Origin: Straminergon stramineum
Taxonomy: Eukaryota; Streptophyta; Bryopsida; Hypnales; Calliergonaceae
Assembly (NCBI GenBank): GCA_963920665.1
Contig: OY987268.1
Span: 10,728,501 to 10,792,500, forward strand
DNA length: 64,000 bases
Direction: 5' to 3'
This document shows, one piece after another, positions 1 to 12,473 of this stretch. The translations under genes and the position numbers were made by a program. Under the pieces are notes generated by a model, which saw only the letters and a list, made by a program, of their open reading frames with translations, had not been told where the DNA came from and searched no databases. Every line of letters begins with the position of its first letter. The first letter of the stretch is position 1.

Positions 1-1080
1 AGATACGCCCAAATTGGAGTGAAAATGAGGAAGTTATCACCAAATGATGGTTAGGACTTAATTTGGTTGAAAAGTAGTTAGATATAAAATTTTGGAACAA
101 ATGAAGAGGATTAGAGAGAGGAAATTAATTAGAGTCCATAAGTAATAGAAGAAGTTGATTCTCAATTGTAGATTAGAAGAAATTAGTAGATGAAGTTTTA
201 AGTACTGCATAGCAGTTAAACTTAATTCGTCAAGAACTCTTAGTAGGAAAGTCGGATTGGCAAGAATCTTACCAATATAGAAAGCTAGAGCTAGAGGCTA
301 CAAGAATAAAATGTAAAATTACTAAAAATAGTAAATAGATGGAAGTTAACCTGAAACTTGAACATCAAGGGAACCTAATAAAAAACTTAAAAGGTCAAGT
401 AGAGTAAGGAGAGTAGGACCATAGGCCATAGAGAAAGTTAAGGGAAGCTCATAAGACCCCCTCACTTAGGGAAAGATCAAAAATCTAGGAAGATAGAGGA
501 TGAAGTTTTGCATAGGTTTGGATGAAATGTTCATAGAAGTGTCCGATTAAGACCAAACTTTAGATTTAGGTATAGCCAAGTTTCTTAAGCACCTGTATGA
601 AATTTCAAGTTACTCTAAGTTGGGAAACTAGACTTAAGTCTTGGATGAAGTTTGATGAACTGAGTAGCGGTCAAACTTCATCCGCCTATAACTTTGGCTA
701 GGAAGGTGGAATAAGGTCGAATTTTATGTTTTTACAAAGGGAAAAATATTCTCTAGAAGTTTTGCTATTAGTCCCTTTCTGACTTACCTTACACCAAAAA
801 GCACAATAACCGAATCCATTCGGCCAAATATTGTTGTGGTTGTATTGGAAGTTAGACTTTGATGGTTTTTGCTCATTTGGGTACGCTTAGGCAATTAGAA
901 AAGATCCATTGCCCTTGGAAGGCACAATAGACTGCATTTAGACACTCCAAAGTAGGAATCATTTAGTCAACCCCCAAGAACTTAGTTGTGCTCATGAGTC
1001 GCGATTTACCAAGGGTGGGTAAATTGGTGCTTATAGATGCCACTCCACATCCTTGTGACAAGGTTTGAGACTTGATGCTT
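1..1080 (+). mobile_element. Internal, non-coding part of an LTR-type element, truncated by the window
   Basis: Runs colinearly with 31080-32150. Shared blocks include GATGAAGTTTGATGAACTGA (with AGCGGTCAAACTTCATCC following) and the block around GGAAGGCACAATAGACTGCA, followed by ACCAAGGGT. The last of these also recurs near 54790-54900. No long open frame is present on either strand. Its leader would lie to the left of the window. Confidence 0.5.
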
Positions 1081-2567
1081 GCTTTGCAAGAGGGTGCCAC
1101 CCATTTTTGCCATGAAGCTAAAGAAGGGTTCATTCTACTACCCTTTGTGTCACTCTAACTTGTTGGGGGCCCACTACAGTTGATCTATCGTTCTATGAAA
1201 CAACCGTACCACTTTTTTCCTAGGCCCTCTATAGACCATCGTAACCTTAATTCTATGGAAATGTAGAATGTTCCCGTTAGGCCCTAATCATGAGATTCTC
1301 TAAACATGATGGATTTTGGTTGAAGAATGTTGGTTGTTGAAAGCATTGTGAAACTCAGGTCTTCCCACAAGCGAGGCCAACTCTAAGCCGGTCTGTGGAT
1401 CAGGACAATTTCATTAATTGGGACTTGGCTTATGGTCTAGATGATTCTATTTGTTTCTTCTAGAAACCATCCAATCCATTCCCCAGATTTTGCATCCAAA
1501 GGATTAATGGTGAGTAACATGCCCCAATAATTTTAGAGCAAGTTCATAGCTACAAGCTACAAGGCCCCCGCCTCCCTAGGAAGCAGTCCAAACTCCATGG
1601 ATGCCTTTGTTGAGGTTATCTAAATGTTGGTTTGATGGCAAAATCTTCAAGGGTTGGTGGGGAGCTTTGGGAAGAACATGGGGAACTACCTTTTTCATTT
1701 AGTAGGTACCTAGTGCCTTAGTGGGAAGGCTCCCATCATTTAGAAGAAGGAGAGGAACAAAGCATGGTAGTATTCCCAACTTTGAGCAATTTTACTTAGT
1801 TTTGAGATCTAAGAAGTTGTAGTGTTGTACTTATCCATTTTCTTTGAAAATAGTCCAAATAGAAAGAGTAAAAAGAATTTTGATTTTTGTAGTTGAAAAT
1901 TTCAGCATGCAAGTATTGATTTGGATCTATTCACAATTTTTACTTATCAAGTGTAAAACCAAAAAAAATGCATTTCAACAATTGTAAGGTGGATTGTGTA
2001 ATGAATTTAATAGCTTTTTATGTGAAATGAAGTTTTTTGAAAGTTCATTTTAGTTTACTAACACTATTTGTAGTTGGTCATGTCACTTCCAATACCCAAA
2101 AACCTTTCTATGCAAATTTTTGAAACATTGTAGGGGAGGGGCAATATACTAAAAATAGAAAATTTACATTTCTCTTGTTATAATGTCACAACTCCTATGC
2201 AATTTTGCACTCAAAATTGGTATGCATACTAATAAGCAAGCTCTTTAAACATTCATATGGTTAGATTTTGAAAAAAAACAATTTGCTTTATTGGGAATAA
2301 CTATAAGCCCATGCTCTTTTTTTATAGTCAAAACACACTTAGAAAGGCTTGGGCGTTTAGGGATTAAGCAACAACACTAGAGTGGGCAAGTTGAGCAATA
2401 AGCATTCAGACTTGAATGCTTTCTAAGATCTTTTTTTACTAAAATAGACATGTCAAAGTCATAAATATTGATGTCAAACCTAAAAATAGTAATGTCAAAA
2501 TTACCAAAATAAAAATCATTAAAATTTTTTTTTCAAGATATCAATCTATTTCTATAAAAAAATGAAC
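1081..2567. other. AT-rich sequence without recognised genes
   Basis: The first 700 bases are slightly less AT-rich and may be decayed retroelement coding sequence, but every frame is broken and I recognise no domain. The rest is A/T-rich with homopolymer runs. Confidence 0.4.
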
Positions 2568-2571
2568 TTAA

Positions 2572-3484
2572 CCTCTAAAGGTTTTTTACTATGTTTTCAC
2601 TAAAAACACTACAAAACTATCATTTCTAGTACAAGAACTAAATTTTAGAAAAAAAATTGGACACATATAACCGTACGATGGTATAGTAATCTGGTTTGAG
2701 AACATGTGAAAAAAATTTCAGAAATTTTCACCATGTAGATTGCAAGATATTAGTGTTTGAATTGACAAAAATTATTTTTTTGTCCTTGCAAAAAAAATCA
2801 AACAAGGTCACATTTGTATGAAAAAATGTCCAAAATGGATGTACGTCTTTAAATTCATTCTTCAAGACAAGTTGGCTACATGCTTGAAAAAATTCAAATC
2901 ATTTGGTATTGTACAACATATAGGAAAAAAATAGTAAGTAGAAAGAAGTAGATAATGATTCAAAATACAAAATTGTTAAGAATTTTTTTATGGAATTGAA
3001 AAATGCCAATCCCTATGGTTGTAATGCTGTATTAAACAATCTACATCCTATAATTTTATTTTTTTCAAAAAGTACTGAAAATTGAATTAAGGAAAGACAT
3101 CAAAGTTTATTTAGATTAGAGAATCCACAATTACCTCCAAACTCAAACTCCTCATAATTTTCATCTCATGAATCAAAACCAAATGATTCAAATCTTTCCA
3201 CATGTATAGAAATCTAGAAAATCAATTTCAAAATTTTGTCGTAGAAAAAGGTAATTTTTTTTATCTACCTGGGTTGTCTAAGTTGAGAAAGAAACTACAT
3301 ATCATACAAGAACTTTTTAACCATTAATAGTCAAAAGTTATGAAAATTCTTGGGCCTTAAAAGAAAAAACTCTTCCCCATTGTTGTGTGAAAATTTCAAA
3401 ATTTCAAAATAAAAATTTCATTCGTAGTGTTTGAACTACCTCCAATCCCTATGTTGCCAAAAAATGTAGCTGATCCTTTAGGGA
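2572..3484 (-). mobile_element. TTAA-flanked MITE (family 1), copy e, 913 bp
   Basis: Flanked by TTAA on both sides (2568-2571 and 3485-3488). It starts CCTCTAAAGG and ends CCTTTAGGGA. The interior matches copies c (32528-33447, opposite orientation) and d (62568-63484, same orientation), with shared landmarks such as the GTAGGGAA/AGTAAGTAG stretch and the TTTTGACTCAT block. It has no coding capacity. The related segment at 40897 has a single TTAA where this element sits. Confidence 0.8.
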
Positions 3485-3488
3485 TTAA

Positions 3489-3990
3489 GGCATCTTCCTT
3501 CTCCATTTTGGGCTCTCCAATTCACTGATTTTCTAGTCTTGTCATTTAGGACTCCCATACTTAAGAAATTATTTTAAAATAGAAATGCAAATTAGGTAAA
3601 GGAATTTTGAGCTCATGTGTTTTTGCACAATTAATTTCAGCATTCTTGAAGCTTATCATTGTACATCAAAATATAGTGATTCCAATCTCTTCTCTAATAC
3701 ATTGTCACAAGGTTTAAATTCCATCAATCAATACAAAGTTCAATCTAAATGTTTGGCTTCATCACTCCTTTGTTAGTGTTTCAGAATGAAGAGTAGAAAG
3801 ATTCACTTGTATCCATTCTCTTACTGAATTTGATGTTCTCTCAAAATTTTGTGTAGTTTATGTGATTTGAACAATTGAAAAGTTTAAGACTGGCAAAATA
3901 TTTTGACATGTGGCCAAAAGCTTTACTAATACAAGGGCAAAAGTAAACATCTCTGATCTAAGTCATGTCTAATTAGTAGGGTTATCACAT
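3489..3990. repeat. Diverged repeat, copy 1 (partner 40897-41455)
   Basis: Colinear with the 3' flank of the DUF1218 gene but with no trace of DUF1218 coding sequence beyond it. Similarity stops near 3990. By eye the two copies are roughly 80 percent identical with indels. Confidence 0.75.
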
Positions 3991-5042
3991 TGGATAGGTT
4001 AATTAGGGTCACTAGATGGATATGCAAACCATACTAGACAACTAGACGGTGTCATGTAGAGAGGGGAACGCTTTGGAAATACGTAGAGTATCTGGCTCTG
4101 ACTAGGAATAGTTTGCTAGGAAGTCAAGTCGAGTCTTCAAGTCTTCTAGTCTTCAAGACGAACTTCGTTGGCTTATCCTAAAATGGTTCTAAATGGGTAT
4201 AAAGGTTTGAGTAGGTGATAAAAAACCACAAGCTTCAGACTAGTAAAACGAGAGGCTAGTTTACGAGTTGAGCCATCCAAAAGATTGGCTCCTAAATTTT
4301 AAATCCACGTGACCAGCAATCATGCCTCACCAATGGGAACAACAAAAATAACGCCTTTGTAGGTGATCAATCCCACTTCGTTGCCACAAACACAAAATGG
4401 GGTTATTATTGGATATCTACGTAACCCACAACAATGTTTATAATGTAGAAATGAAAACAACAAACCTCCAAAATTGGCTAAGAATAACAAACTACAAGCC
4501 ACCACACACAAGTTTTCATATTTTCAAGTCTTCAATCTTCATGTCTTCAAATCTTTAAATAAAACACAAATCTAAACTCAAACTAACTACATTCTACTCA
4601 AAAAGAGAAGGCAAGAGACCTTCTTTTACTTCACCATCTATAACTTTTGCAATTTTTTTTCAAATTAAGAGATTGATAGCATTTCACAAAGATAACAAGT
4701 TCTCCTACCTTCAATAAAATTTCCATTTGCAAGTAATTCTCAAAACAAAATCTATAGCCTTACAAAGTCTCGGGTTTCAAACAATAAGCCCAACAGACTC
4801 TTTTCTATTCAAACACCCATATCTTACTCCACAAAACTCTAAATTCTTTAAGGGATGAATCTTTGAAAAGCTAACAAAACTTCTCTATTGTACCAAAATT
4901 TCAAAGAGATAAGCAAAAAATACAAACTTTGGTGTCCGCTCGAATCTCTGCTCCTCTTTGTCGAGAGGTAGCAGACCCTCCTCCACTCATACACTATAAC
5001 TTTTTACTTCCAACTTCAAATCATATAAAAAAAAGGTCACTT
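3991..5042. other. Unrecognised AT-rich stretch
   Basis: Contains short repeats of the type AAGTCTTC(A/T)AGTCTTCAAG near 4130-4160 and 4515-4550. I see no gene, RNA gene or clear element end. Confidence 0.4.
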
Positions 5043-5046
5043 TTAA

Positions 5047-5611
5047 CCCCTAAAGGACAATTGTCCGTTGAATGGACAATCGAAATCCAGGTAAGTTCCT
5101 ATGAAGTCAATTTTGGTTGGATGTTCACTAATTTTTGATACAAGGTGTAAGCATGTACCCCCTAAGTGGGAATATAATTTTTTTTTCGATCAGATGCCCG
5201 GATCAAAAGTTATGTTGCCCCGAAATTTATTTTTAATCGGGCAGCTTCTGCAAAACTCCTCCTTTACTTCTGAAATTTTACAGGTATGTAATTTACATGA
5301 TTTCAGATACAAATGTAAAAGAAATAACCATGTATAGTGTAAAAATCTCACTTTCACAGGAGTTAAAGTCTGTTGGCCCTATCAGGTAGGGTCAAAAAAA
5401 AACTTTTTCTTCTAACTTTGAACGTTATAATCTTTCAATCCGTACGGTCAAAGTTTCTGAAATTTTTTCCACATATTCCCATAGTAGTCTAGTACAAATT
5501 TGTACAGTTTAATTTTGAAAAAAAACATTTTTTTTTCATTTTTTTCTTACTGTTCTAAGAAGTGGCAATTTTTCACAGTTTGTGCCTAAAATGTGCCTCG
5601 TCCTTTAGGGG
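5047..5611 (+). mobile_element. TTAA-flanked MITE (family 1), copy a, 565 bp
   Basis: Ends are CCCCTAAAGGAC and GTCCTTTAGGGG, a perfect 12-bp inverted repeat, flanked by TTAA (5043-5046 and 5612-5615). The right-hand third resembles copy b (14991-15912), including TTTCTGAAATTTTTTCCACA and the following CATA. It is shorter than the roughly 915-bp copies, so it is an internally deleted member. Confidence 0.85.
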
Positions 5612-5615
5612 TTAA

Positions 5616-6404
5616 ACAACAATGAGAACGGGATCATAATCCTAAATTTTCATTTCAAAATTCCTTATACATCAAAAGATATGGCCTCTCAAATTCTTGT
5701 TCTAAAAAACACAACACATACACCAAAACTCACACATACATAAGAAAGAGAGAGAAGATGCCTACCTATTTTTTTCCCCTAAAGTAGGTGGAATCAGCCC
5801 ATGTATACATCACATGGGCCTTTAAACACCCATTGGCCCAAAGGGAATACCAAAAGATAAATCCCTATTCATCTTTCAAGGCCAAAGAACCCCAAAGGTC
5901 AAAATTAAGAGGTAAACTACTTCTATCTCTTTAACTTTCAATTTTTAACACACAAATGGGATACCAAAAAATTGAATTAGCTAAAAACTTTAACTAAAAT
6001 CAAATGGAGGTAAAAATTAAAGTCGAAGAAGAGCGCTACTCCATTTGCAAGAACTTGAGGATGCACTTAACCGTGTTTGCGACGTAATCTGTACATTTCG
6101 CCTTCATTAAAGAATTAACTGGCCCTTTTAACCAACATTGGTGGCCAAGGCTTCCCTTAACTGGTCTAACCATACAATAATATTGGTCGATGTTCAAGCC
6201 CTTATAACTTGCTGAAAATATCACATCTTGGGGCCCGGTTCAACACATCCAATTTGAAGTAGAATCATCAAAGCACAGGCATCTCTTCGAACATTTCCGT
6301 GCCAACGATGTTCTACAGTCCGTCCAATTGGTCCAACTTCCATTACTTAGGTCCTAAAATTTTTTGAAGGGTAAAAAGAAGTTACCTTTATTTACCTTCA
6401 TTAA
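5616..6404. other. No recognised feature
   Basis: AT-rich with two short runs of higher GC content. Short open frames here show no domain and no repeat partner in the window. Confidence 0.35.
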
Positions 6405-6893
6405 TTGACTTGTCATTCCACACTAGAACGAGGCACAGAAACTAGTAAGGGCGTGGACAATAGTCCAGGTAGGAATGGAATTGTGTGGGTATGGACGCGA
6501 ACAAGTGTAAACGTCATATGTGAAGGCTTGGACATGTTCGTGTCTGTGGCAACTTCTGCCCACATTCTAAAAGTGTCCTCGTCCCTATAAATTTTTGTTC
6601 GCGCCCTACCTTTCATTAGTGCCCTTGCGATCCTCCATTTGCACTTTATTTTCCGTTCACGCCCCAACTGATTGCCATTCGTGCCCAATCAATATCCACG
6701 CTCCAATCGACTTTCGTCTACACCTAGCGTCTGTACTAGCAACCATGTGGCAACAAGGTAAATCCACATCAATTTTTTCTACCTTTCCAAAAAGTCAACT
6801 AAGTGTTGATCATATCAGACGGAGAGGACCTCTATTGGATGGGCAAATTGGACGGACGGGCAAGTGGTCTATCAGTCCAATAAGACAACTATG
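6405..6893. mobile_element. hAT-type MITE related to the ends of the 8.2-kb element
   Basis: Its right end, read inwards on the minus strand, is CATAGTTGTCTTATTGG, followed by GTCCG-rich sequence, AGAGGTCCTCTCCG and an AGTTGACTTTTT block. The same order is seen from 14204 rightwards. The left end is TTGACTTGTCATTCC. Flanks TTCATTAA and CTAATTAG agree at 5 of 8 positions, a weak 8-bp target duplication. Length 489 bp, no coding capacity. Confidence 0.6.
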
Positions 6894-7029
6894 CTAATTA
6901 GTAAATAATCACTTCTCATTGTCTATGTATAACAACTCTATGTCTTTGACTACGTCTCTTTGTAGATCTACCTATTATTTTGTAGTTGGTTAATTGAATT
7001 ATATTTATCAAAATCTTCTAGCTAATTTA

Positions 7030-7701
7030 GTAATTTGGAGTCTTGGTCCCAAGTATAAATTCAAACTTTCAAGTGGCATTCAAAATAGAATTTTTAAAAT
7101 TTGTTTTACTTCCTTCTATATCTTGCTCAAATGTTCATTAGGAAAAACCTTATCATTGCTTTTTCCATAAGTGAAAAAAAGAGGCAATTCATGAGGGGAG
7201 CTTAATAGCTTTAGTTTGTCTTGACCAAGAGAGATTGGCTTGCCCTAGATCACAATTGGTCTTATGGTCTTTTTCACCACAAAAATATTGTAAAATTGTA
7301 AGAATGAGGGACATATGTAAAAACATACCCCCTATTTTGAAATTTGGATTGGTTCAATTTGTCGTTTTACCATGACCTTACTTAGCTACTTTAAGAACCA
7401 AAATCTATGATTTGATTCCGAATAAGAATTTAAATTTCTAAAATTTGATCACCTAGAGGGAAATAATAGGCTCTTGCATTTTCCTCAAGGTGAAATGACC
7501 ACATTCAAGACCAAATGAGCTTTACACTCTTCATTCTATTTAGTGTGGTCCACACTAAAAAGATATCATTACAACATTTGAGATAATTTCATTGATTTTC
7601 AATGTTATTGTCTCCCATGATTGAAGAAATTTACACTAAGTTATTCATTGATCGAGTTTTGCTTTTCACTTTGAGTAGTTTTAACTTACAATTACCTATA
7701 T
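7030..7701. repeat. Dispersed repeat R, copy 1 (partner 49710-50292)
   Basis: Colinear with 49710-50292 through blocks such as ATACCCCCTATTTTGAAATT, TAGTGTGGTCCACACTAAA and TTTGAGTAGT(G/T)TTAACTTAC. It ends exactly where the 7712-8019 MITE and the large duplication begin. Non-coding, of unknown class. Confidence 0.7.
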
Positions 7702-7711
7702 CTTACAAGTC

Positions 7712-8019
7712 GGGGTGGATTGACCCCTTGTTCATCCCCTAGGCAAAATAGGAGGTCTTTTTTATTACATACACCCTTGTAATGACTTGGGGGCAGGAGC
7801 ATGGGGTCAATCCACCCAAGGAAAAAACCTAAAATATTTTATTTGTCACACATGATAAAATTTGCAAATTTTGAATTCATATTTGCAATCACATACACCA
7901 ATTTGGCTGGGAGAGGTAGAAAAAATAAATTAATGAAACACAAAATAGGGGGCTTTTTTTTTACATGCACCCCTGGATTGACTTGGGGGGACGAGCGAGG
8001 GGGTCAATCCACCCCAGCC
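7712..8019. mobile_element. MITE with GGGGTGGATTGACCCC ends and a 10-bp target duplication
   Basis: Terminal inverted repeat GGGGTGGATTGACCCC (7714-7729) / GGGGTCAATCCACCCC (8000-8015). The direct repeat ATCTTACAAG occurs at 7702-7711 and 8020-8029, within the 8-11 bp range typical of Mutator-like insertions. A third copy of the terminal motif lies at 7802-7817, with about 75 bp of adjacent sequence duplicated, so the element is internally rearranged. It sits at the left edge of the 5.6-kb duplication. Confidence 0.65.
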
Positions 8020-9449
8020 ATCTTACAAGCCAGGGTTGAGATTTTTCACTTCCAGGTACCACGTGCACCATGCTCCGGTCCAGTCAGCATGCCACCTGTC
8101 ATTCACATGCACATGTGCCGCGACCTGAGCCCTTTCTTCCATCCTCTTCCCGAGAAACCGTCGATTCCTAACTTACTCCAGCCAGCCGGCCTTCACCTTC
8201 GTTGTCTCAGCGTCTGCTCCACCTGCCCTATTTCCTTACGCCAGCTTTCACATCAACCCCGACCCCAGTTGCGGCATGGCACTAGCTCGTCGATCCATGT
8301 ACGAGCTCTGTAAGTTGGCAATTGCTCTCCCTCCGTCCCTTGACAAACCCTACGTGTCTGGAATCATCATTCACGACTTACTGCAACTATGTTAGTGCTC
8401 TGAATATTAGGTTTCTGCAACCCCGTCTTCAACTGGCTTTTGGTTGTGACAGCGGTCCATATAATAGATGGCCAGAAAATTTCGTTTGTACCAAAGTCAC
8501 CTGGAAGGTTTCATTTTCCGTGTAATTCGAAGAGGAATGGTCCTACGCGGGTGACGAATCTGCAGCCAACGGTTAGTTACTGATGCATTCCTCGGGCCTG
8601 GTGATTGCAGAAACTTACTCGGCCTTCGAGATCATCTTCAATTGGGGTGGAAGAATGTGGTTTCTGAGCACAGAGGGAGCCTCGAGACAGTCAAGGTTAG
8701 TGTAACTCTCCTCTCGGATAGATAATACTGCTATATAGTATGAAAGTGACCACATGAAAGTGGCATCATGCCTGTAAGGAATCGATCTAAGTCTTCGTAC
8801 GTGCAGACCTAATTTTAGTGTTATGTTTTCCAAGTTGACATGTGTGCAATACAGCTTTTCAAATCCTCGTTTGCCGGGGCGAATCAATCATGAATGTGTG
8901 AGAATGTGTTGTTGAAAGTAGAAAACCGTTTGGTTGATATGCAGACGCACTGCTAAATATTCTCTTCCTTAATTGGGCAGCTAGTTGTACCGTTAATGAG
9001 CCCGGATGTGTTTAGGACGACAGTAAACCCTGAATTCGTTGTTTGATTGAGTGTCTTGTTGAAATGCCAACCGACTGGAATGAGGCATTGTGACAAAGAC
9101 AGTAGTCATGTGTGTATGCATATGTGCATAGTTATGAGGAAGCAGGAATCCTGAAACGTGGTGTCGTGAAATTAGTTCCATTTCACCAAGTCCAAATATC
9201 AGTTCTCTGGGTTTATCAGAACTGGAGTTGCTTGTAGTATTAAGCGATGCAATCATATGGTCATCTTTGTTAGAATGAAAGGTTGCGGCAAACTTATGCC
9301 GACTTCATTCGCTTCTTGAGAACTGACATGATGATTTCTGCAAGTACTTGCAGAAAATTTTCTGTAGCATGAAACATGAAGTTCAAACACTGGTTGAAGA
9401 AAAGGGGTAAAAAAGGACTCCTTTCTGATGACATCACTTGTCATCTCCA

Positions 9450-9493
9450 TACTGTCAATTACTTAGAGACACCTAAGGTGTCATTGACAGTTC
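9450..9493. repeat. Short perfect-arm hairpin
   Basis: Outer arms ACTGTCAAT / ATTGACAGT and inner arms GACACCT / AGGTGTC are separated by a few bases. The other copy of the duplication conserves it at about 56527-56569. Confidence 0.5.
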
Positions 9494-10474
9494 AAAAATT
9501 TTAACTAAACAGAACCTTAGGAGTCTTGACACGATTGCCACACCAAGAATGAAATAGACGTGATGTCATTTTTCGCCCCATTTCTTTTAGTGCGAGCACC
9601 ACCTTTCGAAAAGGGGTTTATAAGTTCATTACTTCATTCCTATGCCTCCTTGGTTTGTCCGGGACTGAAAGCCTGAAACAACAACGAAACCAGAATGTAA
9701 ACCTCATATTCTTTGAAATATTGAATTGTGGTGAAACTGGTGTAGTTTAATTAGCTGCTGGGCAGAAACGTCGGATCTAAACCATTCAAGTATTATGGCT
9801 TGTTTTATATTCATCTCAGGCTTCTGATCGACCGACACTGCGGCAATTTCAGTGAAATCCGCCAAATCGCGTGCCAGCATGGGGTTCCATGATGGATTTT
9901 CGAAGGAAGGGTCTAGAGTCATTTGACTATCGGCCATGTGAGAAACCCCGTGGTTTCTGTATTTGTGAGACGACTGCAGCCTGGACTGCAGTCATTTATT
10001 ATGCAGTTGCGGCAGCTGGCTGTGTTCCAGTTCCAGTTCTAACCAGAGAAAAAGTATGAATATTTAGGCGTTTTGTACGTGGACAAAGCTCTGCAAACGA
10101 GGTTTATAACGATGTGCTCGTACGTTTGTAGAGATTGTAGGCTTCAATTCAAGTTCACAAAATACAAGTAAATTTATTTCAAGGTTTGGGAAGGCTGCGG
10201 ATGTAGCACAGGGGAGTTCCGGGGCGAGCGGTCGTCCAGCGTGCCTTGATTCTGTCCTGTGCGCTCTCTGAGTTTGGGCTTTAACTGAATTTTAAGACTC
10301 TCTTCATCCTTGAAGGAAAATATTTGATTGCAGCAATAACTAAAGAAACGAGTTTCAGTAAGAACCGGTTTTTTGGCAGAGAAGATCCACAGAAGTCTCA
10401 AATAGTCGACGTAGCACTTAGATTGAATCATTCTCTTGAACCGTGCATGCCACTAAGCAAGTCTGAGACTGAGA

Positions 10475-10723
10475 GTGGCCACTGGCCAGATGACTGCAGT
10501 AACTGTGAAAGATTTTGGCTGTTTCCTGGAGACCTTGCCAGAAGCACAGGCAGCTCATATTGACTGCCCAGTGTGTAAAAGGTGCACAATGAGTACATGG
10601 TCCCACCTAAGTACCCATGCCATATTCCGTACACTTTTTCAGACAGGGCATTCAATAATGGCTGGCTGTGAAAAAAATCTGCTTGGAGACAACGAGAGTA
10701 GTGGACAGCACGATGATCGGTAG
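10475..10723 (+). other. Uncharacterised 82-codon open frame conserved in both duplication copies
   Basis: The frame reads MATGQMTAVTVKDFGCFLET..DCPVCKRC..and is preserved at 57675-57917, with a few substitutions and no indels. The minus strand is also open over much of this stretch in both copies, so conservation of the frame may only reflect recent duplication. A CPVC..C arrangement is visible but there is no recognisable zinc-finger domain. Coding status is doubtful. Confidence 0.2.
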
Positions 10724-12473
10724 TATGGGTTGCAGTTTCTCTTTGAGAGGTAATTCAGTTTCTAGCTGTTCCAGTTCGAAACTCGCGCAGTACATGAGGT
10801 ATGTTCCAAACTACTTTCCAGATGGCTACCAGCATCACAATCGTCATATCACAGTCGTGAGTCGTCCTATTAGTTTGGGTTTAGGGGTTCCTATGTGGAA
10901 CCTCAGATCTCAACTAGGCATAGTGTGGAAGGTTCATAGTTAGAAATTAGTCGACGTTCAAGTGCCCAGAGCTCTGAAACTAGGACTGTTTTCAGTCGGC
11001 TAAACCAACGCATGAAACTGCACGCCAATTTTACTGCAATCCAGCATATATGTTAACGAACATGGGGTTTATATTCTCTCTGGTTTCATTGTTGTTTCAG
11101 TCCCGTTGAAACCAAGCTGCGCAAGGAGGAAATGACCTTTTACAAATCATTTAGAGAGGTGGTGCATTGAAATTCGTGTTTAGTGCTACAGTAGATTTTC
11201 TGCAAGTACTTGCTGGTAAATCCGGAAGTGTTTTTTTTTTCGTACCGTTTGGAGAGGGGTTACTATCTGATAACTGACTGGTATGCTAACTTAGTAATTC
11301 ACCGGGTTTATCATTACCTCTTGAAGCAACAATGCAATGATTGCAGTTTTCCATGATATACTTGGTGGTTGGTGCAGCAGACAGAGTACGTCTTGGCGTG
11401 GATTGCCATTTGGATTCCCGATATTTGCATTAACGGGAATTGTCAATATCAGAGATGACTGGATGAGGTGTCCGTAACTAGAGGAATGGCACATTCTGAT
11501 GAGCGAAAGGACTTGGAAAATGGGAATTAGAGGTAGGTGAATTTTGCAGTGACTGATAATCTTTGTCCACATGTATGTGGAAGTGTTGCACCGAATTTCA
11601 ACCTTCTGGAAATACATACATACGTTTCCTTCGATTACTTAATTACGCGAGTGTTGGATCTCTTCTAGTCTCTTCTTCAATTGAGTTAAGAATATGCTGG
11701 ATTTAGAGGCGATGAAAGCTACCTAGTCTGTGTCTCAACAACCAAAGGATAGGCATGGTGCAAGGACATTTGTTTAAGTCGAAGGAAGAATTAAGTTGGG
11801 ACGATTTTTGTACAATGGACTGAAGTTGGACCTCACATTTGCTATCAGGCAGCGTATAAGTTACATATCGACGGCTAATCTGCAGGCACGATTGTAAATG
11901 CACACTTCGTGACGCTAATTGCAAGTGTGAGTCCTTCGTACTTACAATGAAGTTGGACTCACTTGTTTGTAAGAGCAGATTTCGAGCAGGTAGAGATCTT
12001 TACTGCATTGATCATGCACAATTAATAGAAGTAAGCGTGAAATGTAGATATGACCAGAATGCACTCTCAAGTTAAACTCAAACCTGACTGCAGTGCATGT
12101 GCCAGCTGTGCAATTAGATATGCAACAATGTTTTTCGTGCATTTGTCAAGCTAGGGACTGAATCATTGGATTGGGCAACTTCCATGTGTCCCGTTATGAA
12201 TATGCATGAGACTGAAATTAGCAGATTTGACTCCCAAGGCTCTGACATTATGTTACGTCTTAGAGAGGGTTGAGTAATGGTTTTCCTCTTGATTTGTACT
12301 CCCGGTTTGTTCTCTTTTATATCTTGTGTTTGTTTACTTGTGTAAGTTGTGTTGCATTTGTTAACTTTACTACATGCTTCAACTGTGGCGCCATGTTGAA
12401 TATTCTCTAAAGTTAGCATTTCCCACATTTCGAGTTTTGACAACTAAGGAAATACTTGGATCTAAACATACTA

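Larger units (their letters stand above)
9337..11213. mobile_element. Element-like segment bounded by long inverted repeats
   Basis: The segment 9337-9720 recurs in inverted, diverged form at about 11035-11213. Both outer ends carry the palindrome TGCAAGTACTTGCA next to TTTTCTG and GTAGC. Further inside, CCTCCTTGG..GGGACTGAAA..GAAACCAGA on the left matches its complement on the right. Both copies of the 5.6-kb duplication contain this arrangement. Long inverted ends would fit a Mutator-like or foldback element, but no target duplication was found. Confidence 0.45.

Noticed and set aside
7801..8313. 170-codon plus-strand frame
   Set aside because: It starts inside a MITE, crosses its end and runs into the duplication; the matching frame in the other copy is altered by indels.
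9704..9937. 77-codon minus-strand frame starting MADSQMTLDP
   Set aside because: The other duplication copy (near 56930-57030) is frameshifted, so coding is not conserved.
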